This document shows positions 1 to 12,373 of a DNA stretch of 64,000 nt, one piece after another; the first letter of the stretch is position 1; each line of letters starts with the position of its first letter. The stretch is from Desmodesmus armatus (Eukaryota > Chlorophyta > Chlorophyceae > Sphaeropleales > Scenedesmaceae). A model generated the notes under the pieces. The model searched no databases. It saw nothing but the letters and a program-made list of their open reading frames with translations, and was not told where the DNA came from. The stretch is taken from contig VIIQ02000048.1 of assembly GCA_007449985.2 (NCBI GenBank), positions 372,001-436,000 of the forward strand, written 5' to 3'. The translations under genes and the position numbers were made by a program.

Positions 1-95
1 TGTTTGCGCGTGTCTTTAAAGTGCCCAATTCCGCCTAGCTGCTGCTGATGCCAACATTTTACTGATGTGATTCATTGTGCTGGTGTCTGTTTCAG

Positions 96-1749
96 GTGTC
101 AGCTGAGCTGGGCTTGCCCTACCGCGAGGGCCTGGTGAAGAACCGCTACGTGGGCCGCACCTTCATCATGCCCGACCAGCGTATGCGTGAGATGAGCGTG
201 CGCCGCAAGCTGAACGCCATGCCCGCTGTGTTTGAGGGCAAGAAGGTGCTGCTCATCGATGACAGCATCGTGCGCGGCACAACCATGGCGCAGATTGTGG
301 ACATGGTCCGCAGGGCCGGTGCCAAGAAGGTGGGTTTGTGCTGATGCGGCGGCAGGGCTGGGGCTTAAAAAGGGGGGCGGCTGCAGGGCTGGGGCCAAAA
401 GGGGGCGAGGGGCAGTCGCAGGGCTGGGGCCAAGAAGGTGGGTTGGTGGGGGTTGGTGCTGGGGCGGCTGCAGGTTGGTTCTGGTGGGTCCAGTGCACTG
501 GGGCGGCTGCAGGGCTGGGGCCAAGAAAGGGGGGCAGTTGCAGGGCTGGGGCGTGGGTTTGTTGGGGTAGGGTGCGGCTGCTGCAGGCTGGTTCTGGTGG
601 GTCCAGTGTGCACAGGGGCTGCTGCCAGCAGGTGGCCTGGTGTCCCGGCGCAGATGCACTGCAGCAGAATGTGGCACGCTGCTATTGTACCGGGAGCATC
701 TACTGTACAGAGAGCTGCTTGGTGGCAGCTGAGGCTGGGAACAATGGTCACAATAATGCTGTGGTTCAGGATGAGGCCTCCCTTGGAGTGGTTCAGGTGG
801 CTGTGACTGTCTCGTGGCAGAGATTGATGGGAGCTTCCTGTCCTGCTGCCCGCTTCCTGCCCACAGGTGTACTTGGCGTCGTCTGCCCCCCCAGTGCGGT
901 TCCCCAACGTGTATGGTGTGGACATGCCCAACAGGAAAGAGTTTGTGGCACACGGCCTGACAGAGGACCAGGTGAGGGGGGGCTGGTAGCTGCACCTTGC
1001 GCGTGTGGCTCGGTGGGGGGACAGGAGGTGCTTTGGTGGTGGAGGCTGTGGTGGCAAGGGGTATAAAGTGTTGCTTGGATGGGCTGACAGAGGTGGTCAT
1101 GGCCTCACAACAACCAGAGCGTGTGCTGCCTTGCACGATCATGTGTTGCTCTAGCTGCTCCTTCAGGTATTGGTCATCTTTGGTGGTTGTGTGCTTCCCC
1201 CGCGTGTGTGTGCCTGCAGATCTGTGATGTGCTGCGTGCTGACGGGCTGGTGTACCAAGATGTGGACGACCTCCTGGAGGTTGGCAAGGCACTCAACCCC
1301 AGCATCAAGGAGTTTGATGCAGCATGCTTTGACGGACACTATGTCACAGGTGAGGCGGCAGACCCAGGGGACGGAGGGTGACAGTACATTGGGGTGGCTT
1401 GGGTGTAAGACACATGAGTTACAACCATCAAGTGCATTGTGTGTTTGGGGGGCTTACAGCTGCTTGGAGGACAGGGGCAGATTGTTGAGCTTCCAACGGG
1501 CGGCTGTAGCTGCATTCACTGCGCAGTTGCATGCTTGCTGTTCAGGTCGCATCACCACTTGCAGTTGTGCCTCACCTTGCACCACCCTCAACTTTGGTTC
1601 GCCTGCGCTGTGCGCACTTCCCTTCTGCCGCAACTGCAACTGCAGGTGATGTGGACGATGAGTACCTTGCGGAGCTTGAAAGCACGGGGCGCGGTGCCTC
1701 ACGCACACGTGCAGGCCGCAAGACCTCCCTGGTGGCAGTTGCCCGCTAG
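96..1749 (+). CDS. purF: Amidophosphoribosyltransferase, 3' part
   Basis: C-terminal part of glutamine phosphoribosylpyrophosphate amidotransferase, which makes 5-phosphoribosylamine in the first committed step of purine synthesis (plastid-located in plants). The 5' part lies outside the window and bases 1-95 are intron. Visible exons: 96-329, 867-971, 1220-1349 and 1646-1749 (TAG); all join in phase. Exon 96-329 carries the PRPP-binding loop [13 protein letters not shown] preceded by NRYVGRTFI; the next carries [18 protein letters not shown], typical of PurF. The tail after [11 protein letters not shown] is short and basic. Donors are gtgggt or gtgagg and acceptors end in cag. The N-terminal nucleophile domain is not visible, so activity of the whole protein cannot be judged from here. 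Confidence 0.95.
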
Positions 1750-2596
1750 ATATGCAGCAGGATATGCAGCTGTCTGACGATGACGCAGCGTGCGGTGCAG
1801 CAGCGTACTGTAGCAGGAGGGGTTTTAGCAGTTGTTTGGTTCTGTCCCTTCGCTGTGCGGCAATGGAATGTTGGTGCTTCACTGACTGCTGGCAAGCACT
1901 GGGTGTGTTGGCACAGGCCTGGGAATGGTGCAGCTGCTTTGCGTTTCAGCGCATGGGTGTGGTTGTGTGCAGTGCGTGGCAGCAGGATGTGTGCAGCGTG
2001 TGTATGTTGAGGAGGCTGTAGCATGGCAGGGATGGTCCGTGCTGCAGCTTACAGGTTTTGTCATGGGTTGCGGCAGGCCGTGTATGGGTGTGTACAGTCC
2101 ACCAGGGCTGCACACGTTTGTTGACTTGGGCAGGGCTGGGATAAGGGCTGCAGGTGGTGTGTACACTATCTTTGTTTTGGTCGGTGCAGCTGTGACATTC
2201 CTGTAACTATCGATGGCAATGTCATGCCTGGAAGACAAAGCCTTCCCCCCTTCAAGCTTGCCCAGGACAGACCCTTGTATACACTGGCTAAGCACAACCA
2301 GTACCACACAACCCTGAAGAAGCTTCAGCCTCTGCGATCTTACTACAACCCTGAAGAAGAGCACTCTTCTTGTCACTTGACACAGCCATGGGGTTTTGGG
2401 CCCTGGGCCATGGTTGATGAAGTATGATTGGAAGCTATCCCCGCTAGCTATTGATTGGTTTCTTGTCGGCGTGCAACAAGCGAGTGCAACCATCGAAATC
2501 GAACACAACCAGATCACACAGATCAGGATTTGATTTTGCCACAGCTTGGCTGTGCTCGTCTACAAAGTTCCTTTTCGTTCAAAAAGTACATACATC
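1750..2596. other. Intergenic: purF 3' UTR and promoter of the next gene
   Basis: No coding exon is supported here. The left part should be the purF 3' UTR, which has a TGTAA element at 2202. The right part precedes the ATG at 2597. A short direct repeat (caaccctgaagaag) occurs at about 2308 and 2347. No clear TATA box was seen. Confidence 0.6.
2202..2206 (+). terminator. Candidate polyadenylation signal TGTAA (purF)
   Basis: TGTAA lies about 450 bases after the purF stop. TGTAA is the usual poly(A) signal of Chlorophyceae, but a pentamer alone is weak evidence. Confidence 0.4.
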
Positions 2597-5500
2597 ATGA
2601 CGCGTCACGTGAAGGTAGCAACAACACAGATGCAGATCAGCAGGGACGCTGCAGCAAACCTGGTGAGGGGAGCCGCTGAGGAGTGGACTCCCAAGATAGC
2701 ACCCCATGCAAGAGGTCTGACACAGTGCTATTGCACTGGCAGGATAAAGCTGAGAAGATGGTCAGGGATGCAGCGGCAGCAGGTGCCAACGTGATCCTTC
2801 TGCAGGTGAGTTTCCCTCCGCTGCAACAGGCTGGTCGTATCAAAAAAAGCCAGTGTGCTTTGTCTACATCCCCTGCCAACCCAGGAAAATGTTTCGTCCA
2901 ACGCAGCATGATTCTAAATTATGTGCTGATACACCATGCATTTGCTGCACTGCAGGAGCTGTTTGAGAATGTGTACTTCTGCCAGGAACAGAAAGGGGTA
3001 AGCAGCAGCACGCCGTATGCTACAGTCTAGCCAAACGGCGTCAGCGCTGCTCTTCAGGCTGGAATTCTCAGCAACGGCTTTCTCAGACGATGCTATCCTT
3101 GTGTTGACAGGCCGTGTGTCAGGGTGCAGCTTTCCCCCGCAGTGACTCTCTCAACTTCCATTCATTGGGCAGGTTGCTTTTTGGTGGGTTACGGCGGGGG
3201 GGGGGGGGGGGGGGGGGGGGCATGGTAAGTGGGCAGGGTTGACCATCCTTCCTTGCTGCTGGCTGCAGGAGTACTTTGAGTGGGCCAAGCCAATCGAGGA
3301 CAGCCAGCCTGTGAAGCGGTGAGGGGAGGGTACTGGCGGGAAGACTACTCTGCACCTAGACAACAGGCTCCTCAGTCGTGTCGTTGACACATACATGCAG
3401 ATGGCCTGCACATGCAGCAGAAACCACTGCCTTACTAAGTAACCATACTGTGTCCAGCAAACGAGGCAGCGCACTGCCCCGTTGCTTGCGCCCCACGCTT
3501 GCCTCACCCCACGCCAGCAGCAGCTTCCTGTCACCTGCCAAGCGCAGTTGCTGTTTGGGGACCCAGGTCATAGATGAGGACTGCACCAGGCTGCGCCTGG
3601 TAGCGTAGCAGGCACATACCCTCACGGCGTGGCTGTGTGCCATCCGCACAATGTATGAATGACGCATATGTTTTTGTCCCTGACCTGCAGTGTGGCCAAG
3701 CTAGCCAAGGAGCTGGGAGTGGTGCTGCCGGTGAGGGCACTCAGTGTCAGCGCGTGTTGACTTGCAATGACGTGCCAGGCGCACAATTCGAAGCAGCAAT
3801 GCAGCGCCCCAAGCAGTTGTTAGTTCAGTTCCTACTGCAGATCCTTTTGCTATCGTGTTAGGCGTATCTCAGTAGTAAGGCTCTACCTCCAGGAGAGGCC
3901 CCCGGCAACTGGCTTTGCCTGACTGTTGTGTGTGTGGCCAGCCAGTGGGAGTCCGCACCCTCTGGTGACCTACGAAATAATTGTGATCGCACCGCAACCC
4001 AGCTGTCACCCCACGTTTACCCCGCAGGTCAGCTTCTTTGAGCGTGTGAACAGCGCACACTTCAACTCCCTGGCCATGATTGACGCTGACGGCACTGTGC
4101 TGGGTGTGTACCGGAAGTCACACATACCAGACGGCCCAGGGTGGGTGAAGGCCGCATTCCATCATTCAAGGCGGGGCAGCAGCGGCAGCAGCTAGCGCTG
4201 CGTGTTGATATGCTAATGGTGGCACTGGCGGTCCACCATCGGCATATGCCGATGTGATGGCATGCTTTTGAAGGCTCGGGACTGCATTCATGTGGGCCTT
4301 AAATGAAGTCACCTGCGGCCTTGCTGGCACGTCCATCAGTCAAAAAAGCTTGGAGTGAATGCATGCTCTTGATGAACAGCAACAGTCAGGTGTGAACGTA
4401 TATCAGTTGCTTGCTGTTACCTGGAATGTCGATGTACATGTGTTGTCATTGTTCAGGTACCAGGAGAAGTTCTACTTCAACCCTGGTGACACCGGCTTCA
4501 AGGTGTGGGACACCAAGTTTGGCAGGATCGGTGCCGCCATCTGCTGGGACCAGTGGTTCCCTGAGACAGCGCGCTGCTTGGCACTCATGGGCGCAGAGGT
4601 GGGTGGGTGAGGAAGAACGGGATAAATGGCGCAGGGAATGTGTGGATTTGCATGAGACCGACTCTAGCTGATGCATCTGAAGTAGTAGCTTTCTGTTGTG
4701 GGCATGATAAAACAATTGCGGCAGCCGGGTGTCAGGAGGTTCATGACCTTGCGGCTGGGTGTCAGGAGGTTCATGACCTAGCAATCAACGCTGTATGCTG
4801 CTTATGGGTGGTAAACCCTGGCCGGGTGTGGCCATTTGCTTGTTGTGGTTTGCTCTGCCTGTGCAGTTGATCTTCTTCCCTTCAGCCATTGGCAGTGAGC
4901 CAGATGACCCTGGCTACAACAGCTACCCACACTGGGTCAGGACCATGCTGGGGCATGCAGCAGCCAACCTGGTGAGCACAACTGATCAGCCGGGGTTTGT
5001 TGGTGCGGGGTTGCCTGTTCAGTGGCACAGCCGGTGCGTGCTCCCCACCTATCTGATTGTGCTGCATGCTGCCTTCAGTAGGTGCCAGGGCCAAATCGTG
5101 CCGTTGGTGTTTTGCTGGCGCCCAGGGTTGTTTGGCAGCTGTGGCCAGGGTGTTGGTTCAACAGCACGTGGTGTCGATTCAACGGAATGTGGTGTGCTGC
5201 CGCCCCTGTAGGTGCCTGTTATAGCAAACAACCGTGTGGGAGAGGAGGTCTTTGCGAAAAGCAGCATAAAGTTCTATGGCGGCAGCTTCATATCAGGCCA
5301 ACAGGGGCAGGTGCTGGCACAGGTGAGCACGTGGGGGCCTCAAACTTTGCGGGCTGCTTTTGCAGTCTAGCAGCCGAGCTGGCAACATATTGTGGCATGG
5401 ACTTATGGACTTGATGCATGAGTTGAGGTGATGCTTGTGTGTAGCTGGCTGCATGGTGAGCGTTAGCATAGGCTGCCGTCGGCACTGATTGGTACGGGTT

Positions 5501-5982
5501 GTGCGCAGCTGTTACCCTCCATGACGTGTAGTACTGCTGGTGCTGCTTGCAGGTTGGAGTCAAGCCAGAGGAGCTGCAGAACGGCAACATGCACCCGTCA
5601 CCGCCACCTGTGGAGGGCTTTGTGACTCACACCTTTGACCTGGACGCCTGCAGGACAGCCAGGGCGGGGTGAGAGAGGGTTTAGGGGTTGCGAAACCACA
5701 AGCAGCCCTACGGCTGTAGGCAGACGCGTGTGATTGTCTGTTGCAGTAGCTGCTGAGGAACGGGGATGAACTGACTTTGGCGTATCACATGGCCTCTGGG
5801 GTGGCCTGAATGCCATGAGTATGTGCAGCAAGGTTGCAGTTGGCTGACGCTGCTTGTCCTTCCTGTGTGCTGGACTGGTTTGCTGGACATGCAGGTGGCC
5901 GGTGTTCCGTGACAGGCGGCCAGAGCTGTACTCACCACTGGTGACCTTGGATGGCAAGAACAAGCACCCCGGCATGCACTAG
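2597..5982 (+). CDS. CPA: N-carbamoylputrescine amidase (nitrilase superfamily)
   Basis: Hydrolyses N-carbamoylputrescine to putrescine, CO2 and ammonia, the last step of the arginine decarboxylase route to polyamines. Eleven exons join in phase to a 311-residue protein, near the roughly 300 usual for plant enzymes: 2597-2662, 2743-2805, 2956-2997, 3269-3318, 3691-3730, 4028-4140, 4457-4598, 4867-4971, 5212-5322, 5553-5668, 5895-5982 (TAG). The nitrilase triad is present: Glu in LLQELFE, Lys in YRKSHIPDGPGYQ, and Cys in AAICWDQWFPE. The C-terminal WPVFRDRRPELY is also characteristic. The start gives MTRHVKVATTQM, matching the family N-terminus with no targeting peptide, so the cytosol is likely. 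Introns hold a 25-G run, an 18-bp palindrome and a 30-bp tandem duplication. Confidence 0.96.
3196..3220 (+). repeat. G25 homopolymer
   Basis: Uninterrupted run of 25 G within an intron of the carbamoylputrescine amidase gene. Confidence 0.95.
4237..4254. repeat. 18-bp perfect palindrome in an intron
   Basis: CATCGGCAT followed directly by its reverse complement, inside the intron 4141-4456. No function is implied by position. Confidence 0.85.
4721..4780 (+). repeat. 30-bp tandem duplication
   Basis: Two adjacent 30-base units (4721-4750 and 4751-4780) sharing the core gggtgtcaggaggttcatga, in the intron 4599-4866. Only three positions differ, so the duplication is fairly young. Confidence 0.9.
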
Positions 5983-6471
5983 CACTGGCAGGTGCTGATA
6001 CTCTGTTTGTGCGCCCGCGCTGCCTGCTCCCAGAGGATGTGCACCCACTCAGCATTTGTAGAAAGCTACCGACGCCTGTCAAGCTGAGTGGTGTACGTGC
6101 GCAGCACCATTGTAACAACGGCCATATGCAAGTTATTGCCAGTGCAAGTCATGAGGCCAATCGAGAGCTGAACATGCAGCCAGTCTCGCTGTCAAAGGCA
6201 GCTGGCAGGAACCACTGCTGACAGTCTGCAACACCACCACAACGGCAAGAGCAGTCTCAGCACTTCCGAACAACAACACACAAATTCCCGTGGCATATTG
6301 CAGCCACAGTGCCGCTCAATTCTCCCGGACTGCATGGCGCAGTGCAGCACACCACGCCTGCTGCTATAGGCCGGCGGCACGCCAGCACAGCAGAGCGGCC
6401 AACTCTACATCATGAAAAAAAGGATCAACCAGCACCACAAGCACTGCTGCAGCATCGAACTATCACAACGC
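5983..6471. other. Intergenic between convergent genes
   Basis: Holds the 3' UTRs of the amidase (plus) and the SNARE gene (minus). A TGTAA at 6111 is a candidate poly(A) signal for the amidase. No further gene is supported. Confidence 0.6.
6111..6115 (+). terminator. Candidate polyadenylation signal TGTAA (CPA)
   Basis: TGTAA 129 bases after the amidase stop codon; same motif as behind neighbouring genes. Confidence 0.45.
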
Positions 6472-8870
6472 CTAGCTGTAGAACCAGTCAAAGAACAACA
6501 GCAGCAACGCTGCCACGACACTGAGCACCAGCACCCAGTTGCGCGAACTGCGGTTGAGCTCTATCGTCTTCTTGAGCTCTTTGTTGCCTCGTGTGATGTT
6601 GTGTGTGGCATCCAATGCGTTGTTGTACAGCTGCTCTATCATCTCTGCCTGCTCCATTACTGCAGTGGAGATCATCTGGTTGAGCGTAGTGATGTGGCGC
6701 ATGGTGGACTCTATCTGCTGCGCCTGCTGACCAGATGCCCGTAAATCAGCCTGCAGCAGCAATACGTGCATGATTTAGACATGGGTATGACCCTGCGGTA
6801 TGTTTCAAACGTACATACCCTCAGTAAGGTCAGCACACACGCAGAGTGATCCAATGCACTGCCTGGACGCGCCGACAGCCCAGGTGTGCAGCCAGTCCAG
6901 CACGGCAGCCGTGCGATGCTATACATGATGCTGCGAGGCATCTCCAAACACACCCAGAGTATGCACTCACGATGATCTGCTGTGTGGTAGTGTCATACTG
7001 CTGCGCCTGCTGCATGGTCCCGTGTCCGTTCATGTCCTGCTGCCCCACGTCTGACTGGCGCCTGTCCGGCGGCAGACCCTGTTGCAGCCCATGTATGCCT
7101 GCTGCCTGCAAACAACAACAGCAACAACACACCAACATCACTGTCATCCTGCAAAGTGCGATGAGGCCACAGAGACGAGCAACTCACAGCCATGTACATG
7201 TGGTGCATAGTTGCAAGCATGCAAGCCAGCCAGCATCAGAAGAGTGGTGGTGCTGTTAGCTGTTGCGCAGAGGGGTGGATGGAAACAGGCAGTCAGACCC
7301 TGCCTTTTGGTGTCCTCACACATAAAAACCCTCAAGATCAGATGTTTAACAGAGGACTGCTGTGCACGGCAAGGGCAAGCCCAGCCATCACAATCACAAC
7401 CACGATGACTGTAACACTGTCCCCACCTGTGGCAGCTTGCGGTGCTGCTGCAGATCCCTGGCCAGCGACTGCTGGTACCGCACCGCCCTGTACTTGTCAA
7501 ACGTGGACGTCACCGCATGCAGCAGCTCCACTAGCATCAGCACCTGCACATGAGTGGGACGGAGATACATGACTGGTCTTACAATAGTGGTATTGTCACG
7601 CTGCCAAGACATGGCGCGCTTCCTTTGCATCTGCCGCTACTGCAGTGGCATGTGTGCATGCTGTGCAACCTGCACGCTTGCTGCTGCGTTCCACCCCAGG
7701 GCGGGTATCCAGACATAGCCTGTCAGTGACTGATGTTGCCATATTATGGCGCCATGTGCTACATACTTTTGCAAAATGCGCAAGATGCAAAGCCTGTCCT
7801 TGCTGCTCCCGTTCCAGATACGTATCCGTATACGTACACCAAAGAAGCGGGCAAGTATTTCGTGCAACCCCTCTGCTCCTGATAGGCTTGAAGGGCCCAG
7901 TGTGGAAGCAACTGTCACTTCTGACCCCCGATGCTGTCGTGCATGGTCATCACTAAGGCCACATCCCTCTCACCGCTCCATGCAGGTGTGCGGCTGTCTC
8001 CTGGTTGATGAGTGGCTCCCCGTCCTCCTGCGGCTGCTGTGCTGCCATAACGCCATTCTTGAGGGCGTCTAGGGACTGAGTCACTGTGCGCACTAGGAGC
8101 CCCACGTGCTCCTCAATCTCGTCCTTTGACTGCTCACTGAGCGTGCCTGCAACCAGCACAGCACAGCACACCGCATCACAGCACAGCACAACACAGCAAA
8201 ACACAACAACAGCACATCACAGCTTGCAGGTGAGGGTCCGTCTTGGCGACATAGTACTAGGTGGCTGCCCCTGGGATGCTTACACACCTTGACTGTTCAA
8301 GAAGCTGACGCTAGTGCACCAGGGGCCTTTGGAAGATGGCAGGCGGCAGTTGGACACAGTGTGTGAGTTCTGCTGCGTGAGATTCTGCTGCGTGAGGTCT
8401 GCTGCGCCAGCAACAGCTGGGTGAGCTTGGAGGGGACTCACCGGAGGCAATGTAGTCCTTTCTGTTGCTGGTGATAAACTCCCGTAGCTCACAGATGGAT
8501 TGCCTCTGCAGAACACGACAGTTTCACCGCCACAACACTGAAGTGGAGATCAACCTGAACATCACTCCTGTGTTGCCTATGCTGTTTGAACGAAATCGAT
8601 TGCTGAGGTGGCTGTGAAGCTTGTGCACGGACTCACCACGCTGTCTGCTACTGTAGAGAACTGTGATTTATCCCTGGTTGGCTTCAACAGCAGCTGCTGC
8701 TTATGCTGCTTGCTCTCTTCCTGCGGTCACATCAGAATCGTGAGCAGGCTGGCAAGGGGGGCAGGGGGTTAGCTGGTGGTGCGCCTGAGTCTCACGATGC
8801 TTAGGCCCAGGTTCCTGCAGCTCGAGTCTATATGTTGTGCCCACTCTGTTGTCCTGTCCACAAAGCACAT
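6472..8870 (-). CDS. SYP81: Qa-SNARE, syntaxin-18/SYP81/Ufe1 type (ER)
   Basis: t-SNARE of the endoplasmic reticulum that mediates fusion of Golgi-derived retrograde vesicles. Seven exons in minus order join in phase to 308 residues, equal to plant SYP81: 8870-8796, 8720-8637, 8505-8442, 8146-7974, 7543-7427, 7105-6971, 6750-6472. The N-terminus FVDRTTEW, then KPTRDKSQF, LREFITSNRKDYI and LVELLHAVTSTFDKYRAVR, match the plant protein in order and spacing. The SNARE helix (about residues 220-280) has glutamine at the centre and ends in GNKELKKTIELN; it is followed by a C-terminal anchor of about 20 hydrophobic residues ending FDWFYS. A possible extra exon near 8300 was left out because direct joining gives the exact family spacing. 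Confidence 0.94.
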
Positions 8871-9195
8871 AGCACTACAACTGGAAGTGTTGTTGGTTGG
8901 CAAGCAGGGTGATCAGCAGCACAGTGATGAATCAACAGCCTGTATCGCAGCAGTGGGCAGCAACCCTCACGAACCGTTTGTGGTGACCAGATTGTTGGAA
9001 GCAAAGTTGCCCAATTGTGTTCAGGTGGTTCAACACACATTTTGACCGTTTCATGACTCATTTCACCCTTTGGATACTTCCAGCGCGTTTCAATGAATTC
9101 GATGTCGTTGTGCAGTGGAAAGAGCAGTGTGCATTGTCTGGATCGGCCAAACGAGGAAGATGGTATAAATCTGATCTGGGCTGCAGCTGTATAAA
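8871..9195. promoter_or_regulatory. Divergent promoter region, SYP81 / uS9m
   Basis: 325 bases separate two divergent start codons (8870 minus and 9196 plus), so both promoters must share this interval or overlap the neighbouring gene. TATAAA occurs at 9164-9169 but only 27 bases before the plus-strand ATG, which would leave almost no 5' UTR; the in-frame ATG at 9310 would fit better if that box is used. Confidence 0.5.
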
Positions 9196-11745
9196 ATGCG
9201 GGCCCTCAGGCCCCTGCTGGAGACACTGCAGAGCTCGAATCATGCTTGTAGTCAATCGTCATTGGTTTCAGCATGGCTGCAACACCTGCTGTGCCGCTCA
9301 TCGTGTTCTATGCACACCAGCAGCAGCTTGCAGCAGCAGCAGCAGGGACCAGCAGGCGCGCAATACAAGCAGCAAGATGCAGAGCAGCTGGAGGGACCAC
9401 AAGGTGCAGCTTTGCAACCTGGGGTGGACGTGTTCAGCATCCGGCCCTCGGCACTGTCTCCCTTGCACCCCTACCACAGGTCAGTGTGTTCCAGGTGTTC
9501 CTCCAACAGTTTTCCTTGACAGTCACAATTGTATCATACGCTGCAGCGATAATGCAGCATGACTGGCTAGATTTTGCAGACCTTACCATGAGCCTGCTCT
9601 GGCCCTGGACGGCCTGCAAGGAGCAGTTTCGGGCAACAGGGGACCCACTGCGAGGGGCTGCAACACTGCTCTCTGCAACAGTGGTCCTAACCCATTGAGA
9701 ACATTGGAAGTGCTTGTATAAGCTCCCCAGATGTTATACTAAGCATCCCAGCATCCCTGCTTTTGCACACATTCCCGTATGCTGCCACGCAGGGAGATCG
9801 TGGATCAGCAGAAGCGCCTCGACCTGCTGAGGACCACCCTCATAGCTCAAGTGAAGCTGGCACATGAGCTCAACCCTCGGGAGCTGGAGGCCCATGCAGG
9901 CAGCCCCAACAGTGTGGCAGCTGCCCTGGCGGCACGCAGGGCGGCGCTGCAGGCGGTCTATGACAGCTACAGCAGCTTGCTGCGGCAGGGGGCCACCTGG
10001 CTGTCAACCGGGACAACATGCATGGGTACTATGCACTGATGGAGTCCTCACTGAAGCTGAAGGATAAGGACCTGAAGAAGTTCCAGGAGGTGGTGGAAGG
10101 TAAGGATCGATACTTGAGTGTACTTGGGCTGAGGTTAGATTGATTGATGAAGTTCAGTGGTGGGCTGCAGCTGGATGTACTACATCCAAGTAGTACCTGC
10201 AGTCGAGAGGTTGAGGCACCCCTTGAAGCGACATTTGGCTGTGAGGGGTGGGACACCTGGCTGTGGTGTTCGCTTCTTTTATGCTGGCATGTGCTTTCGT
10301 ATTTACAGCCTGTCTGCAGGGTGCCACTGTGGCATGCATGAATGCGTGCTTTGCATGTTCCTTTACTGCCTGAGTGTTTGAACAATGCATTGGCAGCCAA
10401 ACACAGCTGCAGTACGCACCACGCATGCACTTGGGCGCTGCTTGGCCAACACACGAACCTCCCTGCCATACTGCTGCTGCTGCTGCTGCCTCTGCTGCTG
10501 CTGGCAGGCAAGGAGGATGTCTGGAAGTACTGGTTTGAGCACTTCACCTCTCCATATGCGGGACTGCCAGGGCTGGGCCCACTGGAGGGCATCTATAAGC
10601 AGCAGGATGTGAGTATGCTGAAGCCAGCCGTGGTGCACTGCACCCTGCGCTGTGTGCAAGCAGTGGTGAACGCTCCTTGCCTCAGCCGCAGTCAGCAGGC
10701 CTTGCGGCTGTGGCCGTCCCGTTTGCTGCACCTTTTCACTGCCAGTAGCCTGCTGTCTGACACGGTGGTGTGCAGCAGCTGTCCGGCAGCTTTGAGCTGC
10801 TTGCAGCTCCTTGTGTGGGTAGAGGCTGCGACGTGGTGTCGTGTGGCGCCTGTCACAGCAATCCTAGGGTCGTGTGGTGTGCCATGTCATGTGCACCTGT
10901 GTCGTCCATAGCTTTACTGGGCATCTTATTGTGACCGTTATTTTGGGGGTTGTGTCGGCTGCCGTAACTGTTATTGCAGGAGGAGATGGCGAGGCAGAAG
11001 CTGGTTGAGCTTCAGGCCAGCAGCACGCAGAAGCTACCGCGCCTGCCGCAGCTGGACCACTTGGGCCGTGCAGCTGCTGTAGGCGGGCGCAAGACCAGCG
11101 TGGCGCGGGTAAGAGAGTGGTTCGCTTGTGCAGCGGGGTGCAGGGGCACGCAAGCGGTGCATGTCTTGCTGCGCGCATTTGCAGCACAGGAGTGTGTGTC
11201 ATGTGAATGCTCACCAACAGCACCTGAGAGACTGGGCAGCACAAGTAGTTACACACCAATACCCTGGCCTGGGGCTTGCTGGCTTGTGCCGGGGATGGGA
11301 TTGTTCCCGGAACAGAATCCCTGGGACTTCCCCCAAATCACTGCTCTGTGTGGTACTGTCCTCATTCATCATGCTTGCTGTTGTTGTTGTTGTTGCTGCT
11401 GTGCAGGTGTTGTTGTGGAAGGGTCAGGGCCGCATCCTGGTCAACCGCAAGCCCGTGGACGGCTACTTCGGCGACCTGCTGATGCGCAGCCATGTCCTCA
11501 GGCCCCTGATGCTCACAGGCCTGGTGGACCAGTTGGATGTGCTGGTGCATGTGCATGGTGGCGGCGTGTCGGGCCAGGCGCAGGCAACAGCGCATGGCAT
11601 TGCCAAGGCCCTGGTGAGGTTTGACCCTGCGCTGAAGTCGGCGCTCAAGTCGGCCAAGCTGCTGCAGCGTGACCCGCGTGCTGTGGAGAGGAAGAAGTTT
11701 GGCAAGGCGAAGGCACGCAAGGCCTTTGCTTGGGTCAAGCGTTGA
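9196..11745 (+). CDS. Mitochondrial ribosomal protein uS9 (RpsI type), with a frameshift
   Basis: Small-subunit protein of the mitoribosome. Exons: 9196-9479, 9793-10099, 10508-10608, 10980-11108, 11407-11745 (TGA). The last exon is a full bacterial-type S9 domain: KGQGRILVN, HVHGGGVSGQAQA, and a C-terminus ending WVKR like the decoding-site tail of S9. The first exon gives an Arg/Ser/Leu-rich N-terminus with no acidic residues at first, as in mitochondrial presequences. The middle (LKLKDKDLKKFQEVVEG, VWKYWFEHF) is typical of mitochondrial S9 extensions. Exon 2 needs one extra base in the G5 run at 9988-9992: upstream reads ...SSLLRQ, downstream reads GGHLAVNRDNMHGYYALM in another frame, and no splice pair fits. 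Corrected length would be about 386 residues. Start could also be the ATG at 9310. Confidence 0.85.
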
Positions 11746-12373
11746 TGCGGAGGCTGGGCTTTGAGAGCTGCCAGGAGCAGCTTGATCGGCAAGGCATGTG
11801 GGCGCTGGGAGGGATGGTAGCACGGCCTGCAAGCGTGTAACAGGCCAGCAGTCATGCCTTCCGCCACATGCCCCCCCCCCCCCCGCCCCAACAATTAAAC
11901 ACAGCAGGTGTGGTGCAGTTGTGTGGTCCTTTGTACGATTCCAAGGTCTTGAGCTTCAATCACGGAATGACACAGGCGCCCTGGACTTCTGATTGTCCAG
12001 AATGACATTCATGTCTGACCCTTGCCCATGAAAACCAAGGACACGTGATGGGCCCTGATGTGCTGCTCATCGAAATAATCATGCACCTCAAAACATTCGC
12101 ATACACGCCAAGATCGTGAAAGAAACCGCAGGAGAAAGACAGCAGAATTTGACCGCGTCTGTCTTTGTTCGTGTCTTTCAGCAGCGTGGAAGGCACACTC
12201 ACAACAAAAAAACCTATCATATCTTTGTATGTTGCAAGTCCGTTTTGTCGCTTGGGACAGCATCATCTGCAAACACCAAGTGCTCAACACTGCTGATGCT
12301 GCACAGCAACGGGTGCAGTTGCTGAGATGCTTGTCACCTTCAAGCACACCGGTTGAATTTCACAACTAGAGCC
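11746..12373. other. Intergenic: uS9m 3' UTR and PF20 promoter
   Basis: No coding exon supported. Contains TGTAA at 11836, a C14 run at 11871-11884, and a G-box core CACGTG at about 12041. Confidence 0.6.
11836..11840 (+). terminator. Candidate polyadenylation signal TGTAA (uS9m)
   Basis: TGTAA about 90 bases after the stop codon, a good distance for an algal 3' UTR. Confidence 0.5.

Noticed and set aside
99..1292. 397-codon minus-strand frame across purF
   Set aside because: It is antisense to well-supported purF exons and introns, is Pro/His/Gln-rich without domain motifs, and is kept open by base composition.
8280..8320. Extra SNARE exon with a plausible donor
   Set aside because: Joining 8442 directly to 8146 gives the exact family spacing between RKDYI and the next helix; the extra piece would add 13 residues with a poor acceptor.
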